Assembly (NCBI GenBank): GCA_964023275.1
Contig: OZ029927.1
Span: forward strand, 14,665,952-14,729,951
Length of the DNA: 64,000 bases
Reading direction: 5' to 3'
DNA from: Norana najaformis
Taxonomy: Eukaryota > Annelida > Clitellata > Crassiclitellata > Hormogastridae
The position numbers and the translations under genes are program-made. The stretch's first letter is position 1; every line of letters begins with the position of its first letter. The notes below the pieces were generated by a model. That model had not been told where the DNA came from, did not search any database, and saw only the letters and a program-made list of their open reading frames with translations. Positions 56,186 to 64,000 of this stretch are shown in pieces.

Positions 56186-56764
56186 CATGATGCATATTCA
56201 TTTTACAGTAGAATAATATGACGTCATGCAGACGGGCGTATCTGCCGCAATCTGTTGTTTTCGTTTTAGCCACGCGTGGTCTGGCGCGAAGTTTCGTTCT
56301 TTTGTGTTTGGTGCTCGCTGGATTGAAAGCAAAACTATTTAACCGTAATTCTTATTCTGTTTTTCTTCAGATTTATATTATTGTGTTTTTAAAATGTTTG
56401 TTACGTATGTGACATTTGCGAGCCATCTTACCCGCTTTTCAGAGCCCGTTTGCAAAGACAATAATGTTGGCGAGCTGCGAATCCATGTGCGTTGTAGGCC
56501 GTGCAAAGTTCTTTCCGTAAACTATTCAGTCTGTTTCTTCACATTGTAAGGTCTCATATAAAACCCACGGTGCATATAGTTTCCAGATCTCCAGTAGACG
56601 TTAGAATGGAATGTGAAGGTAGTTCAGGGACTGTTGACCCAAATCATTCCAGTATGGCTGAAATTAATCCCAAACCTGATGTGTGATTTGCGTGATAAGG
56701 GTATTGTGAAATAGAGACCACTAAAACCTTTCTTTCAGTATCATGTAGCTTTGCCTCAAATGCC

Positions 56765-56874
56765 GGCATACTTATAGTATCGGGGACCGCTCTGTTTTGG
56801 CCGTTGCTTTTCGGCGCCCGCTCGCTGAAAGCCTCGTCCCAAATTAGAGCGGTCCCCGATACTATAAGTATGCC
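56765..56874. repeat. Perfect 29-bp inverted repeat with 52-bp loop
   Basis: The left arm (56765-56793, GGCATACTTATAGTATCGGG...) is the exact reverse complement of the right arm (56846-56874). The loop is GC-rich. Size and shape fit a MITE, but no convincing target duplication is visible. Confidence 0.92.
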
Positions 56875-56962
56875 CAAAAACCTTGTCTTTATTTTGTTTA
56901 GGCATGATATTACAATTAAAGACGTGATTTTGAAATACAAATTTTGTTACCGTTGTATTTAG

Positions 56963-57038
56963 ACAAGACCGGCCATGTAAAGAGGAGAAGATTGCAATGG
57001 CTAGATCCATTACAGACTCATTTCCAGTTTTCCGTGAT
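56963..57038 (+). CDS. Candidate exon of an unrecognised gene
   Basis: 76 bp between an acceptor (TTACCGTTGTATTTAG) and a strong donor (GTAAGTACT). One base completes a split codon, then 25 codons read QDRPCKEEKIAMARSITDSF followed by PVFRD, ending at a codon boundary. The next candidate exon (57387-57499) begins in the matching phase. The helical, charged character fits a DNA- or protein-binding domain. The family is not identified. It lies inside the putative transposon and may belong to it. Confidence 0.5.
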
Positions 57039-57386
57039 GTAAGTACTATTTAGGACTGTTTTTACCTTGCTGCTCTTTGATTTAATTTTTGTTTTCTACT
57101 TTATCCTAGAAGGTTATGGCTTACTCATCTTAATCTGTCAATTTCAAGTTTTTCAAAACACTGAAGAGGTTGCTCATTTCATTTTTTAATGTGGCAAGTG
57201 CTTGGTGAGGCATATGGGGCATGGAATGCAATGGGAGATAATACTTATGGTTTTGAAAGTGATTGAAGAGGAGAGGAAGTTGGGAGTGAATATGTCCAAG
57301 ACTGCAAAACCTTAACTTTGGCAATACTTCCATGTACACATTACTTTTTTGCACGTTACAGAAATTTCTTCTGTACTGTTTCACAG

Positions 57387-57499
57387 GAGAGGTTCTGTGA
57401 TCCAGTGTCGCATACAGGTCATCTTGAAGCATCCATTCGATCCAGGCGGTCAAGAAATGCCTTAATAAAAACGCTGTGGACTCATCCACATAAAGCTGG
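57387..57499 (+). CDS. Candidate exon following 56963-57038
   Basis: 113 bp between an acceptor (CTGTACTGTTTCACAG) and a donor (GTTAGT). 37 codons plus two bases, including DPVSHTGHLEASIRSRRSRN then ALIKTLWTHPHKAG. The phase is consistent with the preceding exon across a 348-bp intron. The antisense 119-codon frame (57130-57489) is regarded as a shadow. The basic, Arg-rich helix suggests nucleic-acid binding, inferred only. Confidence 0.5.
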
Positions 57500-57858
57500 G
57501 TTAGTTGTTTTCCTTTTAAAAATAAAATTAGGGATGCATATTACATGCACTGCCATTCAAGTAATTACTTCTTTAAAATTTAGGGATGCATATAACCTGA
57601 ACTGCTGCTGGAGGACAGTGTGTAGTGCTTCGTGAAGTTTCAGTAGAGTGGTGCTAAATGTCTTCTCAACTACTGACTTGTGTAGTTTTTAAAATCTCAA
57701 TTGCAGTTGTATGTGTAAGATGAGATGGTAAAAAGAAAGGGTAAGATATGGTAAAGTGAAAAGGACATTTTTATAGCAGCCTTTAACAGTAATAGTTGAT
57801 GACAGACTTTTTTTAACAGGCTGGGAGTCTTGCTTTTCTTTCAGTTACATCCATCACT

Positions 57859-58123
57859 TGAATTTCAGCAGATGAAGGAAAGGATACTAACTTTAGCTGC
57901 TTTTCTTTCAGTTACACAGAGCATGTTTTTAAAATGCCAAAGGCCAGTTGCACTGACTAGTCAGTTGCTGCAAATGGCAATAAGGCAATTTGTGATGCTT
58001 ATTTCTCAAGCATGACTGTGCTGTTTTAGATTGGAGAGGAATTTTGGCTGTAACCTCTGCTGAAAAGTCGTTGACAGTTGAATTTCAGCAGATGAAGGAA
58101 AGGATACTAAATTTAGCCGCTTC
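57859..58123 (+). repeat. Direct duplication of an exon-like segment
   Basis: GAATTTCAGCAGATGAAGGA then AAGGATACTAA(C/A)TTTAGC(T/C)GC occurs at about 57860-57904 and about 58079-58123 with only two or three differences. The second copy continues into a frame (EFQQMKERILNLAASSTLTR, then DLLNNITKDYDE) ending in a GTATGT donor at about 58178. A further exon-like segment (DETVDGALERMADEGKPRPA...) begins after an acceptor at 58900. Phases between these pieces do not all agree, so the gene model is incomplete. Confidence 0.5.
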
Positions 58124-59009
58124 ATCGACTTTAACTCGGGACCTTCTTAACAACATTACTAAAGACTATGATGAAGGTATGTTGATGTCTCAGTTCCTTT
58201 TAAAGTTAATAAATGTTGCCATTTGCAATGTAGCATGCTTTTCAGTCTCTTTTAGTCTATCCTAAGTTAGTTGGCATGTTACTGTGTTTTAAGACATACT
58301 TGTCATTTCTGCACTGATCCAGTTCACAATGCATTGGCCATTCTTTGGATGAGTATTCTTTCACATGCTACCTGTTTCTTGGTTGTATGCTCTGTTTTAT
58401 TCGTTGCAGCTGAAATTAGCATTTTATTGGTTCTTGTAAGTTACAAACTCATCGTGCCTTGATTTACATAAAAGGGGCTATTTATTTCTGGAGTTTTACC
58501 TACCACACTGCATCCAAGAGAGACTGAAGAAAATATTTAACAAAGTGAATCTTTCAATTTTTTAAAATTAATACAGTATAAGATGTTACTTTATAAATAA
58601 TCTGATATTTTACATTATAAATAATTGACCCTGGCTGAGCACCAAATTCCATGTGTTGCTTCAATTGCTGTATATTGTGGCAAGTGTGGACCTGGTTTCT
58701 AGTTGGCCAGACTACTGATATTCACTTTTCAAAGGTATCACGATGAAAGATCTAAAAAAACTTAATTGATTTCCAAATTCCATGACAAGGGCCATGACAA
58801 ATACTGCTTACCAAAACAGTATCCCTGCATTACAGTCACTGCACTGGCTCTGAACAACTACTTAGAATATGATTTTGTAATTTTGCTCTTGTCTCTGTAG
58901 GACGAAACAGTGGATGGTGCACTTGAGAGAATGGCCGACGAAGGGAAACCTCGGCCAGCTCTATTTCGAATACAGAATACTTGTTATGTGAAGATGGATA
59001 TCGCGGCAG

Positions 59010-59423
59010 CTACACTGGCTGCCTGTCAGCTCCAGAATCGCTTACAAGATAGCTCTCCTCACACGCAAGACTCTCGACCAATCAACCAGCTTACCTGTCA
59101 TCATCCTTACATCGCTACCTACCATCCAGGTCTCTGCGATCAGCTACACAAAACCTTCTGTCTTTCCCTGACATCCGAGACTTTCGGTCTGATTTCTCAC
59201 GACGCGGATTCAGCAACTCAGCACCAGCCATTTGGAACAGCCTTCCTGTTTACATTACTCACGACAATATCTCACTAGACACATTCGTAAAGCGGCTAAA
59301 GACCTATCTGTATCGTCTTGCTTTTGTTGTCTGACATGCAACCCACCCACGCCTACGATTCCTCGCTCAGTCGATGGACATATGGCGTGTTAACAAATGC
59401 ATTACTTACTTACTTACTTACTT
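59010..59423 (+). mobile_element. 3' end of a third LINE type with (ACTT)n tail
   Basis: In successive frames it encodes HWLPVSSRIAYKIALLTRKT, then SAPAIWNSLPV and FVKRLKTYLYRLAF, the C-terminal signature of CR1/L2-like LINEs, with at least one frameshift. It ends CTTACTTACTTACTTAC. It interrupts the exon-like segment that starts at 58901. Confidence 0.82.
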
Positions 59424-59759
59424 TGCAGTGATCTCCAATAAGCATCATACTATATAATAGTACGGGCTCTCGGCCCATGGATCATGATGATGATGATGAT
59501 ATAATAGTGACATTCATTTTACTACCTCAAATGGACCAACTTCTGTTCAGTGATTGATGATTTGTTTTTAAGCTTTATGTGAACTGTGATAACCCTTAAT
59601 TTGTGATTAAAAGTTGTCATTTAGCCTAATAAATTGTAGTTAATGATTTGCTTATTATGTAATGAGTTCAGCACGTTAGTACGTCCATGTAGTAATAATT
59701 AAACACGGCTGCGTATAGGTAGATACAACAGTAAATCAATGCAGAAAACGTATAACATA

Positions 59760-60276
59760 ACTATATGCAGCTCCACAAATGTGGCAAATTCCAATCTATA
59801 AATTTAGCTCCTAAACCACTAAAATGTATTTGCAGCGCCACATAAATGTGGACACGACCGCTACATAAATGTAGAGATGCCGCAACACAAATGTAGACAT
59901 TACTAGTACATAAATGTAGAGATGCCGCAACACAAATGTGGACATTATTAGTACATAAATGTAGATTCCGCACTACATAAATGTAGACATTATTAGTACA
60001 TAAATGTAGATGGAGAACTACATAAATGTAGAGATAGCACTACATTAATGTAGACATTCTTGCTAAATAAATGTAGCCAAAATGCAACACCGATGTAGAC
60101 CTCGTTCTCTACAAAAGTGTTGCAATTTGTGTCTACACTAGTGTAGACTGCCGGCTCGTCTACAAAAAGTGTTGCATAGAGGTCCACACATTGCCGATGA
60201 GCCAGACCTCAACATTAAGTGTTGCATAGAAGTCTACACTTGTAGACCGATTCTCTACACTATTTTTAAGAGAGTA
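59760..60276 (-). repeat. Right subterminal repeat block of the putative transposon
   Basis: About a dozen tandem variants of ACATAAATGTAGACATTATTAGT and, nearer the end, GTGTTGCATAGAAGTCTACAC. Reads outwards as the inverted counterpart of 55196-55375. Confidence 0.8.
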
Positions 60277-60289
60277 GAGCGTTGGAGGA

Positions 60290-60612
60290 GAGAAACAGAC
60301 AGAAAGTGACTGAGAGAGACAGGCTGACATACACAGACAGAGGCAGAGACACTGACGCAGACAGACAGACAGACATACATACATACATACAGACAGGCAG
60401 GCAGGCATGCAGGCAGAGACAGACAGACATACAGACATACAGACAGACAGACATACAGACAGACAGGCAGGCAGACAGGCAGACAGACAGACATACAAAT
60501 ATACACACATACATACAGGCAAGCAGGCATAGACAGACATACCTACAGACAGACAGACAGACAGGCAAACAGACAGACATACATACAGACAGACAGACAG
60601 ACAGACAGGAAG
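60290..60612. repeat. (CAGA/CATA)n microsatellite
   Basis: CAGACAGACATACATACAGG-type units. Explains the long Cys/Leu/Ser/Val and Thr/Asp/Arg/Gln frames. Confidence 0.94.
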
Positions 60613-61424
60613 CACGTTTTCTGTCGACGTGTTCTAAGCCAAAGCGAAAGATAAACGGCTTCAGTTTCGTGGAATGTCGAGTCTGTCGTTATGCATACAA
60701 GGGCTGACTGATAGCAGAACAACTGCCACCGCCTCTTTCTATCAAAGATACAGACAGAAAGACAAAGGATGGTTCAGCAGCAATAACTTCTTTCGGCATA
60801 GCATCAGATGCGCAAATAATTTCTTAAGGAACGAGATTTCTAAGGTACCTCTCTTCTCTCAGCATCGCAAAATTAGGATCAAACGTCCTCATATTGTAAA
60901 TTTATCGTTTTTCTTTTCAAATGGAAACTCTTTAGCGCTATTTAGAAATACGTATGCCTGTTGTATTGTGCTTCGTACACTAAAGCAACTTGTATGAAAG
61001 TATGTATGTATGTATGTATGTATGTATGCACGTATGTATGAATGTATGTATGTATGTGTGTGTGTGTATATCAAGGCACTTAAAATGTATCCAGTCATAT
61101 TAACGTCTCACTTAAAAATGCCGTCAATGAATAGAGACCATATCAATCTCCGACGAAATGACCATATGACGAAAAACGCAGATGCTTGCAGAAAGCTTTT
61201 TCCGTTTATATTGTCCATACAATTTCCTTTCCTACGCTGGCTGCATGCTCCGTTGACCTGCCTTTTCAAGCGATCATTCGTTGCAAACGCCGTCGGCTCT
61301 AGGACGGCTAATGAATGCATGACACGCATTCGATACTAACACCGCGTTTAGACTGATTATTATTATTAATATATCGCAATGCATTCAAGGTTTTTCTTTA
61401 TGAAATCAATCTCTGTCGTGTTTA
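60613..61424. other. Noncoding region with a (TATG)n run
   Basis: (TATG)n at about 60998-61050. No gene supported. Confidence 0.45.
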
Positions 61425-61573
61425 GGCTTATCATCATGATCATCGTCATCATCATAATCGTCATCATCATCATCGTCATCATCATCATCATCATCATCAT
61501 CAACTTTATCTTCATCTTCATCATCATCGTCATCATCATCATCACCACCACAATCATCAACATCAATATTGTC

Positions 61574-61664
<91 letters not shown>

Positions 61665-61714
61665 GTAATAATAATAATAATAATAGTAATAATAATAATA
61701 ATAACAATAATATG
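61425..61714. repeat. (CATCAT)n then (AAT)n arrays
   Basis: ATC/ATCGTC repeats at 61425-61560 followed by a long (AAT) run at 61574-61712. Confidence 0.95.
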
Positions 61715-61769
61715 TATACTAATATGTATAATAATATGTATAATAATATGTAACCAGTAACAGCACTAA

Positions 61770-62270
61770 CTGCCCTGGTGAATACTCCCTTGGGAGGGGT
61801 TTGCCCTGAGGAGCTTCGCATCATCCTTTTTGGTGACACACTTTGCTCTACGCAAAAAATCGGGTGGTCTGCGCCAGATTGTAATTGGATATATACTGGC
61901 GCAGAATAGCATCAAAATGTGCCAACATATTCGCTGGCTCAAAAGTAACGGCCTATCTATCACCCCGATGGATGGGAGTGGAAGTCAATGGTGGGTGAGA
62001 GGCAGCGGTTCATGCAAGCAGATGTTTCCTTGAAAGTATGCAGCAAAATTCTATACTTGTCAAATTAGATTTTGCATCTAACAGACTTTTCGGGGATCGA
62101 ATGCTTTCTGCGCTGTACGGTTTTCTGCTAGAGCTAGCTCCTTATTGCCATCTAGTCTATGCTGAAGCTATTATGCTGAAGTTTGGCAACTTTCCTTTGT
62201 CATCGCAGATGGGTCCACAACAAGGAGACCCTGTGGGCCCACTCCTCTTCTAGCTACCGCTTTAGCCAGT
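61770..62270 (+). pseudogene. Decayed LINE C reverse transcriptase
   Basis: RT pieces lie in different frames: GVCPEELRIILFGDTL, then KKSGGLRQIVIGYIL (about 61856-61900), then ILVKLDFASNRLFGD (from about 62046) and MGPQQGDPVGPLLF (about 62211-62250), the QGDPLGPLLF-type RT motif. Frameshifts and stops separate them and the catalytic YxDD region is missing. An (ATT)n run follows at 62308-62356. It belongs to the same LINE type as the 3' end at 30516-31440, judged from co-occurrence in known elements of this style. Confidence 0.78.
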
Positions 62271-62305
62271 TTTGTTGAAACTGTCTTCCTTCACCCTCGG
62301 CTAAC

Positions 62306-62307
<2 letters not shown>

Positions 62308-62356
<49 letters not shown>
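62308..62356. repeat. (ATT)n microsatellite
   Basis: About 16 ATT units just right of the decayed RT. Confidence 0.95.
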
Positions 62357-62359
<3 letters not shown>

Positions 62360-62877
62360 TGGTATGTATTCAATAGGTTATTGTATTGGAGTGCATTCTA
62401 GTTTATTTCTATATAATAGCAAATACAGGAGTCCGACAAGAAGACACCTTAAACCTCCAGACTTACTTTGTTACTCAGATACCGTCCAGCAAATGTCGGA
62501 GGGTCAAGTGATGATCACTCATCCAACTACTAATCGGACCCAACTCCTCTAAACTTCAGTGCGTCTGCAAGCGTCGTATCAAGAAGGAATTAACCGACCA
62601 TGCACGCACCAACCACATGCTAGCATAGACGATCCTTTACCAGTAATAAAAGCATGGCTTGTCACGCCCACAGTTTCATTCACTGCCTCCATATAAATTT
62701 ACGACGCAGATGTTTCACTTGTTGAACAGATTTCGCCAACTAAACAAACCCTATTTATCTCCAGAGAACAGAAGACGGCGTGAGATCTGCTATTGTTCCA
62801 TGCACCCCGCAATAATAACACAGACAAGCTTGCGCCAATGCATTCATCGACGTGGCTGGGGACAGATGATGCAAATA
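62357..62877. other. Noncoding region
   Basis: No gene, exon or repeat family recognised. Confidence 0.4.
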
Positions 62878-63190
62878 CAATGCAATACAATATAATGCAA
62901 TACAATACAATGCAATGCATTATAATGCAATGCAATACAATGCAATGCAATACAATACAATGCAATGCAATGCAATACAATGGAATGCAATGCATTATAA
63001 TGCAATACAACACAATGCAATGGATTATAATGCAATACAATACAATGCAATGCATTATAATGCAATACAATGGAATGCAATGCATTATAATGCAATACAA
63101 TGGAATGCAATGCATTATAATGCAATACAATACAATGCAATGCATTATAATGCAATGCAATACAATGCAATGCAATACAAAACAATACAA
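62878..63190. repeat. (AATGC/AATAC)n pentanucleotide array with higher-order units
   Basis: Pentamers are arranged in larger blocks such as TGCAATGCATTATAATGCAA that recur at about 45-bp spacing. Confidence 0.94.
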
Positions 63191-63339
63191 TACAACTATA
63201 ATTTAATAATGCCCTCCTTACAAAGTTCAGAAGTGCACATTGAAGCCGGGAAACAGGTAACATTAAGAGCCATAAACGGACTGAGAGAGGTAAACTTTCA
63301 GCTTGCAATGGAGAGGAAGATATTCTTTGCAAATGTTGC

Positions 63340-63870
63340 GTTGCTGGACTCTATAGCCCATACATATATTATATATGTTTTATATGCAATATTGCATTGT
63401 TGGACTCTGTATACATATACTTCATATATATTATGTATAGTACAACAATGTGCAATATATATATATATCCTGATAGGTCTATATCTAGATATAATATAAG
63501 CTTATAGACCTCTGCAGTGCTGTATATATCCTATATATATACTCTATATAGATATAGTTTATATATATTATCTCAAATATTGTATTGTTGGCTTCTATAT
63601 ACATGTATTACATATAATGTATAGTCCAACAATGTGCAATATCTATATAATAGTAGGTCTATATCTAGATATAAGAGGCTATAATAGATCTTCTATGATA
63701 TACATATACATACGTATACTCTATATACATGTATTTTATACATATTATATAAAATATTGCATTGTTGGACTCTTCTATATACATACTATATATATACAGC
63801 AACAATGTGCAATATATACATATAAATAGATATATCTACATAGGTCTATATCTAAATATAATTTCTAGAT
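63340..63870. repeat. Tandem AT-rich palindromic repeat, about 3 units of 170-190 bp
   Basis: Each unit contains ATTGCATTGTTGGACTCT, later the inverse phrase CAACAATGTGCAATATAT, then TAGGTCTATATCTAGATATA. Units start at about 63390, 63575 and 63750. The paired inverse phrases make each unit a large imperfect hairpin. Confidence 0.85.
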
Positions 63871-64000
63871 CTTCCATGGCACAGTTCTTTGATGTGGCGG
63901 TGCTGATGTCTTCCGGACGAAGGATTCACGCCCCGTTGAAGCAGCTTAGGCTGAGCCTTGCGCCGATTGTGACAGGTGCCATCGCGGGGAACAAAACGGA

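Larger units (their letters stand above)
55196..60276. mobile_element. Putative DNA transposon with inverted repeat-rich ends (about 5.1 kb)
   Basis: The left end TACTCTGTAAGAAAAAGTGT and the reverse complement of the right end, TACTCTCTTAAAAATAGTGT, agree at 16 of 20 positions. Both are followed by subterminal blocks built of the same words (GCAACAC, GTGTAGAC, ATGTGGAC, TAATGTTGAG). The terminal TA at each edge could be a TA target duplication. The flanks are CAGA-type microsatellites on both sides, consistent with insertion into one array. Inside lie candidate exons, a perfect hairpin (56765-56874) and later LINE insertions (56045-56185, 59010-59423). No transposase catalytic motif was recognised, so the superfamily is undetermined. 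Confidence 0.6.

Noticed and set aside
57130-57489. 119-codon minus-strand frame
   Set aside because: Non-repetitive but opposite a plus-strand segment with consensus splice sites and matching phase. No domain recognised on the minus strand.

Overview
The window looks like a repeat-rich invertebrate nuclear genome. It is packed with microsatellites and minisatellites, 5'-truncated non-LTR retrotransposons (LINEs), tRNA-derived SINEs, and spliced-gene fragments with GT/AG junctions. A marine lophotrochozoan such as a mollusc is plausible, but that is inference; no diagnostic host gene was recognised.

The centrepiece is a complete Polinton/Maverick-type DNA element at 14648-19703 (5,056 bp). 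It has about 160-bp terminal inverted repeats (TIRs) starting 5'-AG and perfect 6-bp target-site duplications (GCGATG at 14642-14647 and 19704-19709). From left to right it carries a SAP-domain gene stub (+), a short stub of a second gene (-), an A32/FtsK-HerA-like packaging ATPase (-), a long ORF joining zinc ribbon, phospholipase A2-like domain, retroviral-type integrase and chromodomain (+), a probable ssDNA-binding protein broken by one in-frame stop (-), and an acidic Cys/Ser-rich protein (+). There is no room for protein-primed DNA polymerase B, protease or full capsid genes. The two stubs face each other across a probable deletion junction. The element therefore reads as an internally deleted, non-autonomous derivative that keeps integration and packaging functions. 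A TTTAAA box lies 14-35 nt upstream of the start codons, and two hairpins lie after gene 3' ends.

A second possible mobile unit spans about 55196-60276. Its inverted, repeat-rich ends sit between CAGA-type microsatellites with TA at both edges. It contains phase-compatible candidate exons of an unrecognised gene (56963-57038 and 57387-57499), a perfect 29-bp-arm hairpin, and later LINE insertions.

The remainder, left to right: 1-4470 is AT-rich DNA with microsatellites, a 31-bp minisatellite and a polypyrimidine tract. 4480-5856 is the best-preserved LINE, with a reverse transcriptase (RT) and an (ATTACG)n tail; its 3' end recurs at about eight other sites. 5857-14640 is unique DNA with scattered short repeats. 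19710-29470 is GC-rich noncoding DNA and many simple repeats. 30516-31440 is the 3' end of a second LINE type. 35485-36702 holds two minus-strand exons with matching phase, probably a host gene. 36870-48800 is a patchwork of SINEs and LINE tails. 49366-50983 is a 16-copy compound satellite. 51000-55190 and 60290-64000 hold microsatellites, a decayed RT and a tandem palindromic repeat. No rRNA, tRNA gene or CRISPR array was seen.
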